From positions 1 to 52,532 of the IMG/VR virus record IMGVR_UViG_3300032046_005782: a stretch of 52,532 nt of DNA; one strand, written 5' to 3'. Position 1 is the stretch's first letter; every line of letters starts with the position of its first letter. Source of the DNA: a virus. Under the pieces are notes generated by a model. It did no database searches and had not been told where the DNA came from. It worked only from the letters and a program-made list of their open reading frames with translations. This document shows, piece by piece, positions 7,391 through 15,461 of the stretch. Made by a program: the position numbers and the translations under genes.

Positions 7391-7426
7391 CTGTTTCCTC
7401 CTGCTCTATATACGAACTGGGGTCAA
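7380..7426. repeat. 47-base direct repeat, copy 2
   Basis: Identical to 7154-7200. This copy keeps the complete early promoter element to its right and supplies the ribosome site of the first gene in the operon. Confidence 0.95.
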
Positions 7427-7439
7427 AAAACTTCAGTTG
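7407..7439 (-). promoter_or_regulatory. Early promoter element E1
   Basis: On the minus strand CAACTGAAGTTTTTTGACC, then AGTTCG and TATATA, followed by AGGAGG and the ATG at 7390. The same arrangement recurs at 15990, 49321 and 50461. It lies between divergent genes; on the plus strand its left edge touches the ribosome site GGGAGG of the small terminase gene, so early transcription and terminase expression could interfere. Confidence 0.7.
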
Positions 7440-7449
7440 GGAGGCTGTT

Positions 7450-8142
7450 ATGGTTCCGGGACGTGGGCGTGCTGCTGAATTAGGACTTCCCCCTGCCCTG
7501 GCCACTCCCATGGGTGCGGATGGCCAGCAGGCGGGCGTGGACATTTTAGCGGACGATGGGCTGGAGTTCCCGCAGGAGGCTTACGGGTGGTTGAACGCTG
7601 AGTTGCGGGCGCTGCTGGCCATGATCCAGGGTCCACATCAGCGGAAGAAAAGGCGGACGGCCGTTGTCTTGGCCTTCGCCCAGGCGATGCAGGAGCCGAT
7701 GCGCCAGGTCTTCCGCCGTCATGCGGTAAGGGGCATCTGCTCCGAGCGGGTCTGGTATCAGAAATGGCAGTATGTTCCGGAGATCTGGTCCGCCTACATG
7801 GCATGCCTGGCGCGTTGCCTGGAGTTCCTCGACGAGGACACGGTCAAGATCGAGGAGCATTTCCTGCGGGTGAGACGTCGTCACAAAGCGCGCTATTCTT
7901 CCGAGGTGCCGGTGGCACTGGCCAGCATCATGGCCAACCCGCAAGAGCGCGCGGGAGATCGCATCGAGGCTGCTCTCGCGCTTTATAACCTCGACGAGGC
8001 GGCTGGTGGGAGATCCGGTCGGACGGTGGTCGAGGTCCAGGGCGTCGATGGGATTGACCGGGCCTTGCGGGAAGAGTTGGCGCGTTTGAACTTGGTTCCG
8101 GCTGCTCCCGGCGCTGACGCAGATCCACAGGGGGACTCTTGA
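7450..8142 (+). CDS. terS: Probable terminase small subunit
   Basis: 230 residues, helical, directly before the large terminase gene and overlapping it by four bases. The N-terminal part is low complexity; the core has a helix-rich region with basic patches (GPHQRKKRRTAVVLAFAQAM, FLRVRRRHKARYSSEVPVAL) suited to recognising the packaging site. The tail is acidic. There is no strong sequence signature, so the call rests on position and size. GGGAGGCTGTT precedes the ATG. Small subunits bind pac or cos DNA and hand it to the large subunit. Confidence 0.65.
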   Translation: MVPGRGRAAELGLPPALATPMGADGQQAGVDILADDGLEFPQEAYGWLNAELRALLAMIQGPHQRKKRRTAVVLAFAQAMQEPMRQVFRRHAVRGICSERVWYQKWQYVPEIWSAYMACLARCLEFLDEDTVKIEEHFLRVRRRHKARYSSEVPVALASIMANPQERAGDRIEAALALYNLDEAAGGRSGRTVVEVQGVDGIDRALREELARLNLVPAAPGADADPQGDS

Positions 8143-9896
8143 CCATTCTGGCGGATTTGGTGACCGGTCAATACGTATCGTGGCCACTGGCGCGCAAGGT
8201 TGCGGTACTGGCTGCGCTGCGCAGGTTATCTCCGCCAGAAGACCTGCTCTCCTGGACGATCAAACATCGTCCGTTTCTCATGCGTGATCTTCCCCTCGAC
8301 TTTCGCTCCCATGCGTTCCTTGTCCCAATCTACCAGGATACTTCCCCCAACCTGATTATCTACAAATCCAGCCAGATGGGGGCGAGCGAGTACTTGGTAT
8401 CCTATGCGCTGCATGGGGCTGATCAGCGTAAGGCGACTGTGCTGTACGTGTTCCCGACTGACGTCCATCTGTCTGACTTCTCGTCATCCAGAATCGGGCC
8501 TGCTATCGAGGCGAGCGAATACCTGTCATCCATCGTGGTCGGCGCTGGTGGCCACTCGCGCGGGGCTGACCGGGTGCGGCTGAGGCGGATTAGAGATCGC
8601 TTCCTGTATTTCCGTGGGGCTAAGGTTTCGCCCGATGGGATGGCTCCACAGTTAAAGACGATCGCTGCCGATCTGCTGATCTTCGACGAACTGGACGAGA
8701 TGGATGTGCGGGCTCCGGAGATCGCTCGAAAGCGCCTGGGGCACTCCCGACTCGCCGAGGAGCGCGCGGTATCGACTCCTACCTATCGCAACACGGGCAT
8801 CCATGCACTTTGGCTCCAGTCGGATCAGCGGGAGTGGTTCGTAGTCTGCCCGCATTGTGGCCTGCGCCAGTTTATGGACAGGAAATCCGTTATCCTTGAC
8901 GAGGATGGCCTGGGTCGGCCTATCGCCTGGCATGGCCAGGAGGATGGGACGGCCTGGCCAGCCTGCCGTAAATGTGGCGGCAGGTTGGATCGCCTCGCTC
9001 CCGGCGAGTGGGTGCCGGCCTGCCCTGGGCGGCTGCCGGTTGGCTATCACCTGTGTAAGTTATTTTCTCCCCTGGCGAGCGTTCCGGCCATGCTGGAGGG
9101 TCTGCAGAAACTGGACGAGACGGCCAGGCGCGAGGCTACAAACCAGGACTGGGGGGAGCCGTACATTCCCAGGGGCGGGCAGTTGACGGATGAAATCCTG
9201 GATGCTGCGACTCGGCCCTACAATCACGGGGCTGTTGCGGGCGAACGATCGCGCATGGGCGTCGACGTCGGCGATCTGCTCCACGTCGTGATCCGGGGGC
9301 CTGCCAATCCCGAGACGGGCGATTACCCTCAGCGGTTCGCAGGGACGGTCCAGGAATTCGAGGACGTCGTGGTGCTGATGCACTTGTATAACGTCGAGGT
9401 GTGCATCGTCGATGGTCTGCCGGAGACGCGCGAGGCCAGGCGCTTCCAAGACTCGCTGCCGGGCGGGCGGGTTTGGCGCGCGTACTACGTCACCCAAAAA
9501 ACCGGCCTGAAGCAGGAGGCTGCGATCCAGCCAAACAAGGAGGAGGGGTTCATCAACCTTGACCGCACACGGACGCTCGATGAGATGCTGGCCAGGCTGC
9601 TGGCGGCTGCTGCCGATGCTCCCGGCGCTGATCAGGCACTGGTGATGCCGGCCCAGTCGGCTACCTGTTCCCTGCCTTGCCATGCCAAAGGCATCGAGGG
9701 TTATTATGCTAATCTGAAGGCGCTTGTGCGTGTTCTGGAAGATCATGCCAGTGGGAAGGTTGCGGTGTACCAATCCACTGGGCCTGACCACTTTGCACAC
9801 GCTGAGAATTATTGCGCGGTGGCATGGGCGCTTCCTCGCCCGTTGCCCATGCCTGACCAATCTAAACTCAAGTTGCAGAAATCTGTCTGGAATTAG
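8139..9896 (+). CDS. terL: Terminase large subunit, GpA-like
   Basis: 585 residues. An adenine/Walker A-like region YKSSQMGASEYLVSYAL (deviant P-loop) near residue 80 and Walker B-like LLIFDELDEMD near residue 190 form the motor. A zinc-binding insert with CPHCG and CRKCGG follows near residues 245-290, as in lambda GpA-type terminases. The C-terminal half is the RNase-H-like nuclease (MGVDVGDL near 375, IVDGLPETREAR near 425). It cuts concatemers and pumps DNA through the portal. The start is TTG at 8139 overlapping the previous stop (TTGA), with GGGGG upstream. GpA-like enzymes often go with cos packaging, but the end type is not shown here. Confidence 0.88.
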   Translation: MTILADLVTGQYVSWPLARKVAVLAALRRLSPPEDLLSWTIKHRPFLMRDLPLDFRSHAFLVPIYQDTSPNLIIYKSSQMGASEYLVSYALHGADQRKATVLYVFPTDVHLSDFSSSRIGPAIEASEYLSSIVVGAGGHSRGADRVRLRRIRDRFLYFRGAKVSPDGMAPQLKTIAADLLIFDELDEMDVRAPEIARKRLGHSRLAEERAVSTPTYRNTGIHALWLQSDQREWFVVCPHCGLRQFMDRKSVILDEDGLGRPIAWHGQEDGTAWPACRKCGGRLDRLAPGEWVPACPGRLPVGYHLCKLFSPLASVPAMLEGLQKLDETARREATNQDWGEPYIPRGGQLTDEILDAATRPYNHGAVAGERSRMGVDVGDLLHVVIRGPANPETGDYPQRFAGTVQEFEDVVVLMHLYNVEVCIVDGLPETREARRFQDSLPGGRVWRAYYVTQKTGLKQEAAIQPNKEEGFINLDRTRTLDEMLARLLAAAADAPGADQALVMPAQSATCSLPCHAKGIEGYYANLKALVRVLEDHASGKVAVYQSTGPDHFAHAENYCAVAWALPRPLPMPDQSKLKLQKSVWN

Positions 9897-9905
9897 GAGG
9901 TTACT

Positions 9906-12119
9906 ATGGCCACTCCCTTTAAAGAGTTAGGGTCGACCGGACTCCCCCAATGGGGGGGAATCGTCATGGTCGAGACAGATCCATTACTGCGGGGGCAGTT
10001 GGGGTATCGCACTTTCGACGAGATGCGGTTGCAAGATCCGACAGGAATCGCGATGTATTACCTGCTTTCGCTCCCCATCCGGCGGGTCACGTGGTCGTGT
10101 TTGCCTGGCGGGCAGTCGGAGGCGGATCAGAAGGCTTCCGATTTCGCCTGGTCGTGCTTTGGCGACACTTCCCACTCCTTCAATGATCTAATCGCCGATG
10201 CCTGCCTTATGTTCGTTTATGGGTGGTCCTACTTCCACATGAGCGTGAAACGGCGGGCGGGGGACAAGGGGAAAGCAAAAAGCCAGTTCGACGATGGCCT
10301 GGTCGGCTTTCGGAAAATTGCTTTTCGCTCCCCCTTGACTCTCGACCATTGGGAGTTCGACGAGGAGACGGGGGACATCCAGGGCCTGTGGCAGTACCAG
10401 ATCAAAACGGGCGAGGTCGTGTACATCCCCCTGGGCGAATCGCTCCTGTTCCGGACATCACGCGAGGGAGACAATCCGGAGGGTCTATCGATCTTCCGGC
10501 CTGCGGTCAATCCATACAAGTACAAGAAACGCTTGGCCCAGGTTGAGGGTATTGGCCTGTATCGCCGGTGGGCGGGCTTCCCCTTGATCAAACTGCCCGA
10601 TGGTGCCACTTCGCGGACGGACGTGGCCGAGGGGGAGGTGTCTGACGAACAGCGGGCGGAGGAGTTGGTCAAGGCGATCTACGAGGACAGGATGATGGGG
10701 GCCTTCATCCCCACATCGTGGGATTTGAAGTTTGGTGGTCCAGAGGGTACAATCGACCGGACGATGGGCGACACCATCGTCCGCAAAGACGCGGAAATGG
10801 CGCGATCGATCCTGGCCCAGTGGTTGCTCCTGGGGATGCGCGAGGTCGGGTCACGCTCCCTGGCCGAGACGCTGCAGGGGTCGTTCACCCTGGCGGTGGA
10901 GGCATTCCTGCAGATCATAGAGGACGAGTTGAATCGCTATGCTATCCCCTATCTTTTCCGGTTCAACCCGTGGCCTGGGATGACGTCGTACCCTACCCTG
11001 ACGCATACGTCACCCAGGTCGTTGGACTTGGGCAAAGTTGGCCAGTACATTACTGCCCTGTGCGGGGCTGGTTTCACGATGGATGCTCCAACCGAGAATT
11101 TCCTTCGCTCGCTTGTGCCGGGGATGCCGGAGGCTCCGGTGGAGATGGTTTCTGAACTGCCCGTGGGCGGGGATGGCGAGACAGGGCAAACGGAAGAGAA
11201 ACCCAAACCTGGGAGCGGAGAGGGTACGGGCGAGACGGAGGGAGAAGGCTACTCACGGGTGCGGGTGCCGGCTGGTCGGCGGGAGCAATTTCTCGCCGGT
11301 GGCGCTGAGCGGTTTGGGCCTGTTCCTCCTGAAAGTCGGCCTGCCCAATACGTGACGTTCGTGGATGCCAATGCCGAGGCGCAAAGGCGGAATCTCTCCG
11401 GGTGGGCTGAAGACCTGGCCACAGAAGTGGCGGGCCTGGGGCCCGGGGCGGACGAGGTCACCCTGCGTTCCAAGCTGGACGATCTTCTGCTGGTCGGCCT
11501 GCTGCTGTTCCGGGAAAAGTCGGCGCTAGACATAGCGGCTGCATTCTGGTTGGGGTTCGGTCCGCCGACCGGCGATGCACGGGTGCAGGCGCAGTTGCGC
11601 GCGGAGATCTCGAGGGCGGATGCCTGGATTGGGTACGGGTCTGATGGGCGACTCTCAACCATCAATCCGGCTGGTAAGTCAACCCTATTCGGGGACATCC
11701 GTGGTGAACTGGAGGGCCAGATCGCGGCCATCTTGCTCCTGCTCAAAGAGGGGCGGGAGGACGATGCCTGGATTCTGGTGCACCAGGCGGTTGGGGCTGC
11801 GACTCAGGGGTTTTCTCGCGCGGAGTTGTACGCAGGGGAGGTCTGGCACTCGATTTGGTCGGGGGCTGTCGAACGTGCTATGATTGAGGATCAGCAGCAG
11901 GGATTCCCATCCCCTGTGCGGTGGGTCTTGGACGTCATTGCCAAACACTGCCGGACTTGCCCCAAGTTTGGAGCAGATCCTCCTGGGCGCGAATACCCAT
12001 CCGTCCAGGTGATGCTGGCGCAGACAGGTGGCATCAAACCCGGCCAGGGCACAGAGTGCGATGGTCGGTGCCGGTGTCATCTGGAGCGGTTGTCAAACGG
12101 GGTTTGGGCATGGCTGTAG
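9906..12119 (+). CDS. Portal protein fused to a MuF-like head morphogenesis domain
   Basis: 737 residues, long for a portal. Residues 1-410 match a Mu Gp29/DUF935-like portal: IVMVETDPLLRGQLGYRTFD, LSLPIRRVTWS, GLSIFRPAVNPYKYKK, then ILAQWLLLGMREVGSRSLAE. An acidic, repetitive linker (about 415-460) joins a second domain (about 490-737) ending WVLDVIAKHCRTCPKFG, then CDGRCRCHLERL, the Cys/His-rich end typical of MuF (SPP1 Gp7-like) minor head proteins. The portal ring is the DNA gate, and MuF proteins enter the head during assembly. Fusing them ties one MuF to each portal subunit. AGGAGGTTACT precedes the ATG. Confidence 0.82.
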   Translation: MATPFKELGSTGLPQWGGIVMVETDPLLRGQLGYRTFDEMRLQDPTGIAMYYLLSLPIRRVTWSCLPGGQSEADQKASDFAWSCFGDTSHSFNDLIADACLMFVYGWSYFHMSVKRRAGDKGKAKSQFDDGLVGFRKIAFRSPLTLDHWEFDEETGDIQGLWQYQIKTGEVVYIPLGESLLFRTSREGDNPEGLSIFRPAVNPYKYKKRLAQVEGIGLYRRWAGFPLIKLPDGATSRTDVAEGEVSDEQRAEELVKAIYEDRMMGAFIPTSWDLKFGGPEGTIDRTMGDTIVRKDAEMARSILAQWLLLGMREVGSRSLAETLQGSFTLAVEAFLQIIEDELNRYAIPYLFRFNPWPGMTSYPTLTHTSPRSLDLGKVGQYITALCGAGFTMDAPTENFLRSLVPGMPEAPVEMVSELPVGGDGETGQTEEKPKPGSGEGTGETEGEGYSRVRVPAGRREQFLAGGAERFGPVPPESRPAQYVTFVDANAEAQRRNLSGWAEDLATEVAGLGPGADEVTLRSKLDDLLLVGLLLFREKSALDIAAAFWLGFGPPTGDARVQAQLRAEISRADAWIGYGSDGRLSTINPAGKSTLFGDIRGELEGQIAAILLLLKEGREDDAWILVHQAVGAATQGFSRAELYAGEVWHSIWSGAVERAMIEDQQQGFPSPVRWVLDVIAKHCRTCPKFGADPPGREYPSVQVMLAQTGGIKPGQGTECDGRCRCHLERLSNGVWAWL

Positions 12120-12331
12120 TGGGTGGGATACGGCTGGAGAGGCGCCATTCTCGCCTGCAGGACATCACGAATCGCCTGGCCTGCCTGGGGCCCGGGCTCC
12201 ACATCGTGCTGGTGGTCAAGAATGCTACCGGTGGCCAGGGTATCGTCGGCTGGTCGGTCACATCGACGACTCTCGAACCTAACGGTCAGGTACTGGTGCC
12301 GGCTGAAGAATCTTCCAGTATACCACGGTGA
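12110..12331 (+). CDS. Small protein after the portal gene
   Basis: 73 residues, ATG inside the last codons of the portal-MuF gene (ten-base overlap). Reads MAVVGGIRLERRHSRLQDI, then LHIVLVVKNATGG; beta-rich, no family recognised. Its position suggests a small structural or packaging protein. It is the last gene of the terminase unit and ends just before two hairpins. The ribosome site is weak, so expression would depend on coupling. Confidence 0.5.
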   Translation: MAVVGGIRLERRHSRLQDITNRLACLGPGLHIVLVVKNATGGQGIVGWSVTSTTLEPNGQVLVPAEESSSIPR

Positions 12332-12332
12332 C

Positions 12333-12351
12333 TCCCCCACATCCGTGGGGG
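12333..12351. terminator. Hairpin after the terminase-portal unit
   Basis: CCCCCA and TGGGGG arms around CATCCG, right at the stop codon of the preceding gene. Short and without a U tract; it probably protects the 3' end or helps the stronger terminator next to it. Confidence 0.45.
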
Positions 12352-12367
12352 TATCGCAGGGACGCAA

Positions 12368-12400
12368 ACAAACCCCCACCCGAGATGGGTGGGGGTTTGT
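12368..12400. terminator. Bidirectional intrinsic terminator between convergent units
   Basis: A perfect 14-bp stem, ACAAACCCCCACCC (12368-12381) with GGGTGGGGGTTTGT (12387-12400), and a five-base loop. A's on the left and T's on the right flank the G+C core, so it works on both strands. It separates the plus-strand packaging genes from the minus-strand small-gene array that ends at 12401. Confidence 0.85.
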
Positions 12401-12901
12401 CTACGGTAGATCAAAGTCAAAGAGGGGGAGTTGCACTCCCTGGGAGACGATTTCTTGCTCCCATACCCAGTAGGCACATGCGTAGCAGGTTTCTCTGTGC
12501 GTGACGACATGATACTGCGGTTCCCTGGCGTCCAGGTTCACGCTGGTAATCTCGCCACTGGCCTGGTGGCGAGATGGTGTGCGGAAGGTGACGAGCATGC
12601 CAACCGCATACCTGGGGGAGGGGCATTCCTCCTGGGAGACGATTTCTTGTTCCCGTACCCAGTAGCCAGTATCACAGTTGGAATGCATGGGGTCGTGTTC
12701 AATCACGACGCAGTACTGGGGTTCATGCCCTTCGAGGCTCACAGCACTGATTTCTTTCGTGAATTGGCGTCCATCGTGGAGCCAGAAGGTCACCAGGTTG
12801 CCTAAGGCATACCTGGGGGATGGGCATCCCCCAGGTACGCTGATGCCGGCCTGCCGGTCAGAACGGGCAGGTTCGGTCGTGGCGACTGCGCCAGTAGGCA
12901 T
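12401..12901 (-). CDS. Two-repeat protein ending in a QLPLF clamp-like motif
   Basis: 166 residues. Two tandem repeats of about 65 residues: CPSPRYALGNLVTFW ... EPQYCVVIEHD ... GYWVREQEIVSQ and CPSPRYAVGMLVTFR ... EPQYHVVTHRE ... YWVWEQEIVSQ, each beta-rich and probably a small barrel. The C terminus is GVQLPLFDFDLP; QLPLF matches the bacterial beta-clamp binding consensus. The ATG at 12901 lies inside the end of the previous gene, and the ribosome site is weak (AAAGGGT). Last gene of the minus-strand array. A role in redirecting the host replisome is inferred from the motif only. Confidence 0.65.
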   Translation of the reverse strand: MPTGAVATTEPARSDRQAGISVPGGCPSPRYALGNLVTFWLHDGRQFTKEISAVSLEGHEPQYCVVIEHDPMHSNCDTGYWVREQEIVSQEECPSPRYAVGMLVTFRTPSRHQASGEITSVNLDAREPQYHVVTHRETCYACAYWVWEQEIVSQGVQLPLFDFDLP

Positions 12902-13325
12902 ACCCTTTGGCGGCGTCTCGGAGTTGGTGGTATGTGGTTTCAGCATCTTCTTCCTCATCCCCCATGCCATACTTGTCCCACATGGCCAGGGCCTGGCGGG
13001 CGGCTGCCAGCAGGTCGGTGTCCAAAGTGTGTTTGGCGTCTTCGAGAACTGTGATGGCCGTGGCCAGGCAGACGCGGTCATGGTCGGTGATATCTGGTAG
13101 ACAGGCGATGCGCTTCGTCGTCCAATCGAGGGCCTGGATCACATCGAAGGGCGGCTGTTGCCTGGCTTCGTCCAGGCAGGGTCGGACTTTGGTGTTGAGG
13201 GCCTTCAGCAGTTCGTCGAGCGCATGGCGCTGGTCATCCACCTTCGGCTTTGGTGTTCCTGCGTTGGTCTTCCTACTCCCCAGGGTGGCCACTGCCAGAG
13301 CAAAGTGGGTGCTTGCACTCTCAAT
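12858..13325 (-). CDS. Helical unknown protein with unclear start
   Basis: About 155 residues. Central part ALDELLKALNTKVRPCLDEA, CLPDITDHDRVCLATAITVL and DLLAAARQALAMWDKYGMGD, all helical. The frame has no ATG near the previous stop. An ATT codon at 13323-13325 overlaps that stop as ATTGA, the geometry of a coupled start; GTG at 13290-13292 is the alternative. An upstream ATG at 13421 would overlap the neighbour by 100 bases and is unlikely. No family recognised; the 3' end overlaps the next gene. Confidence 0.55.
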   Translation of the reverse strand: MESASTHFALAVATLGSRKTNAGTPKPKVDDQRHALDELLKALNTKVRPCLDEARQQPPFDVIQALDWTTKRIACLPDITDHDRVCLATAITVLEDAKHTLDTDLLAAARQALAMWDKYGMGDEEEDAETTYHQLRDAAKGYAYWRSRHDRTCPF

Positions 13326-13665
13326 CTGCGTTTCCGCGTGGCTCCAGGACGATGGCCTGCATGGGACTGGCCAGAGCGAGGAGCGCCTTCCAGAACTGGT
13401 CCAGACCGCGCATGTTGCCAACGTTCAGTACCCAATCGCCCAGGTCGGTTTCCGAACCATCCATGGGGCATCCTGAGCGCGCGATGCTAATCGCCGTCAG
13501 GTGGACATAGACGTCGTTACCATCCACAGCCAGAATCTCGGCGCTGTACTGGCGGGCATGAGGATGGACGTCGTCAGGATTGGCGTTCACCCTGCGATGG
13601 AGGCTGACGGCCAACTTCTCTTGAAAGTATGGCGTCAGCAAACCTAAGACTTGGATTGGTTCCAT
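13321..13665 (-). CDS. Unknown small protein of the array
   Basis: 114 residues beginning MEPIQVLGLLTPYFQEKLAV. A beta-rich centre (YSAEILAVDGNDVYVHLTAI) and acidic DGSETDLGDWVLNVGNMRG follow. No family recognised. AGGAGGAACCGTT precedes the ATG, and upstream lie the conserved AACCCTGACA and a double hairpin (13701-13776). Like the other array genes it has its own ribosome site and is isolated from the gene before it by hairpins. Confidence 0.65.
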   Translation of the reverse strand: MEPIQVLGLLTPYFQEKLAVSLHRRVNANPDDVHPHARQYSAEILAVDGNDVYVHLTAISIARSGCPMDGSETDLGDWVLNVGNMRGLDQFWKALLALASPMQAIVLEPRGNAD

Positions 13666-13700
13666 AACGGTTCCTCCTGGTCATGATGTCAGGGTTGTGT

Positions 13701-13776
13701 TCCCCTGCGGTAGCGCCAGGGCCTGGCGGGCCTGGGGCTACCGCAGGGGAGATGGGTGTCCATCCCATCCCCCCTG
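13701..13776 (-). repeat. Array double hairpin 1
   Basis: Large stem TCCCCTGCGGTAGC (13701-13714) with GCTACCGCAGGGGA (13737-13750), then a small stem GATGG/CCATC (13751-13764). In the sense of transcription the small hairpin comes first, just after the stop of the gene ending at 13785. There is no U tract, so it is not a simple terminator. Confidence 0.8.
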
Positions 13777-13784
13777 CGCCATGG

Positions 13785-14219
13785 TTACAGGTTCCTGCGG
13801 TGAATCTCGGCCAGCAGTTCTTCGTCGGTAAAGGCGGCGAGGGGGTTGTGTTTGTTCCCCTGCACCATCTCCACCAGGTCGGCTACCTGGGCACGGATGC
13901 GTAATGCCCACCCACGTTCCTTGTCTGTGGTGGCGATGTCTGTGATGGCCAGGTCACCTTCCTGGTTCAGGAGGAGGACGTTGTAGGTGGTAGTATGGTA
14001 CTTCTGGCTACCGCGCGTAGTTGCGGTGACCAGAACCATGGGCGTGGAGACGTCCACTGTGCCGGTGGCGAGGAAGGGGCCAACAAAGGCATACCCTCCT
14101 GTTGCCAGTTCGTCGATACTGGTCACCTGCTTTACCCAAGACTTGAATCGTCCATCGTGGGGCGATCCTTCGTGGCCTGTGACCAGGGCCATCACTTCGG
14201 CGTACAAATCGCGAATCAC
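13785..14219 (-). CDS. Unknown protein of the array
   Basis: 144 residues, GTG start at 14219 after AGGAGGATTAGCTT. Reads MIRDLYAEVMALVTGHEG, then a beta-rich block (GGYAFVGPFLATGTVDVS, YNVLLLNQEGDLAITDIA) and a helical end FTDEELLAEIHRRNL. The pattern could fit a small nucleic-acid or protein-binding fold, but no family is recognisable. It sits between array hairpins 1 and 2. Confidence 0.65.
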   Translation of the reverse strand: MIRDLYAEVMALVTGHEGSPHDGRFKSWVKQVTSIDELATGGYAFVGPFLATGTVDVSTPMVLVTATTRGSQKYHTTTYNVLLLNQEGDLAITDIATTDKERGWALRIRAQVADLVEMVQGNKHNPLAAFTDEELLAEIHRRNL

Positions 14220-14254
14220 AAGCTAATCCTCCTGTCTAATGTGTCAGGGTGTGT

Positions 14255-14336
14255 TCCCCTGCGGTAGCGCCAGGGTCTGGCGGAGGGCCTGGCGTTACCG
14301 CGGGGGGGGATGGGTATCCATCCCATCCCCCCCTGG
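14255..14336 (-). repeat. Array double hairpin 2
   Basis: CCCCTGCGGTAGCGCCAGG on the left pairs with CCTGGCGTTACCGCGGGG on the right (one G-U/A-type change), followed by a small GGATGG-GTAT-CCATCC hairpin. Same design and flanks as hairpins 1, 3 and 5. Confidence 0.8.
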
Positions 14337-14342
14337 CCTGGG

Positions 14343-14597
14343 TCATCCCCACCTTGCGGCTTCCTGGTCGATGGCGTTCTGCAATCTCTCGAAGGCTGCT
14401 GCTGCTGCTTGCTTTGCGGCTTCGTAGGTTGCATAGTCGTCCATCAAGACCTGGTATGCTGCATCGACCGCATCCTTCGTGGCGGCGAGATCCGTGAAGA
14501 CGGGGTTACTACTCGATGCGATCCATCGCTTGTGGTGGGTGTCCAGTGTGGCGCAGGCGGCTTCGTATCGCGCTTTCAGCAGGGCTAATTCGTTCAT
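14343..14597 (-). CDS. Small helical protein
   Basis: 84 residues starting MNELALLKARYEAACATLDT; almost wholly helical with many alanines (AYQVLMDDYATYEAAKQAAA), likely a short coiled coil. AGGAGGAATGGG precedes the ATG at 14597. An upstream in-frame ATG at 14705 would overlap the neighbouring gene by 88 bases and has no ribosome site. No hairpin lies between this gene and the previous one. Function unknown. Confidence 0.65.
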   Translation of the reverse strand: MNELALLKARYEAACATLDTHHKRWIASSSNPVFTDLAATKDAVDAAYQVLMDDYATYEAAKQAAAAAFERLQNAIDQEAARWG

Positions 14598-14617
14598 CCC
14601 ATTCCTCCTGGCCTGGG

Positions 14618-15343
14618 TCAGTCGTTGGCCTTCTGACGCTCGACGTCGGTGAGGGTCTTGGCGATGAGGCGGGTGGCTGCTCCATCGCCCACCCACTCTT
14701 TCCACTGTCCATGAGGTGTTTCCCCTGGCAGGCGGTGGACTTCGACACGGTCGGTGTCCCAGTCTGTGATTTTGATGTAGAAGGAAGCGAGGCCCAGGGC
14801 CTGCGCGATGACGCTCCAGGTCCGCAGGTCGTCGGGCTTCACCAACCCCTGCTCCACCAGGGCGATGACGTTACGATTCTTCACACAGTCGAGGGCGCGG
14901 CTTACGTCCAGGTAGGTCTGGACGTCTTCCGGCGTGTACACATAGATGTACTGGGGCGGCTTGCCCCAATCCCGGAGCCACTGGGGGGCAGGCGCTGCTT
15001 CTTCAGGTATGTGCACACCGATGTGCTGAGGCGGCTGCTGCTGGTCAGGGTCTACCCTGCCACTGCCTTGTGCTTCTGCCACAATGATGTCTTCGAGTTC
15101 CTGCTTGTAGCGGGCGAGGCTGTCGACGGTATCGATGGCTCCGATGGTGTAGAGATCCCACATCACCATCGCCTCTTCATCATAGAGGTAGCGGATACCC
15201 TGCGGGGTCACGATCTGCAGTTCGTTGGGCCTGCCGTTGGCCGACAGCGAGACGATGTGTATCGAGGCGATCTGGCTCAGGTCATATACCCAATTGCCTA
15301 TGATCACCCGTTCCGTGGGCCTTGCGTTGTGTACGGTTTGCAT
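14618..15343 (-). CDS. Unknown 241-residue protein of the array
   Basis: ATG at 15343 after AGGAGGAACCGCC. N-terminal region beta-rich (VIIGNWVYDLSQIASIHIV, ELQIVTPQGIRYLY), then a helix (SLARYKQELEDIIVAEA), a Gln/Pro-rich linker, a repeated phrase IGVHIPEE / IYVYTPED, and a C-terminal domain ending near KWLEWV-type residues. It may bind another protein through the repeated phrase. No family recognised. It is preceded by hairpin 3 and followed closely by the small helical gene. Confidence 0.65.
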   Translation of the reverse strand: MQTVHNARPTERVIIGNWVYDLSQIASIHIVSLSANGRPNELQIVTPQGIRYLYDEEAMVMWDLYTIGAIDTVDSLARYKQELEDIIVAEAQGSGRVDPDQQQPPQHIGVHIPEEAAPAPQWLRDWGKPPQYIYVYTPEDVQTYLDVSRALDCVKNRNVIALVEQGLVKPDDLRTWSVIAQALGLASFYIKITDWDTDRVEVHRLPGETPHGQWKEWVGDGAATRLIAKTLTDVERQKAND

Positions 15344-15377
15344 GGCGGTTCCTCCTGGTTCTGATGTCAGGGTTAAC

Positions 15378-15455
15378 GTTCCCCTGCGGTAGCGCCAGGG
15401 CCTGGCGGGCCTGGCGTTACCGCAGGGGGAGAGTGTGCAGGGCCACTCTCCCCCT
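15378..15455 (-). repeat. Array double hairpin 3
   Basis: Large stem CCCCTGCGGTAGCGCCAGG with CCTGGCGTTACCGCAGGGG, then small stem GGGGGAGAGTG with CACTCTCCCCC. The small stem differs entirely in sequence from those of hairpins 1 and 2 but keeps perfect pairing. Confidence 0.8.
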
Positions 15456-15461
15456 GGCGTG

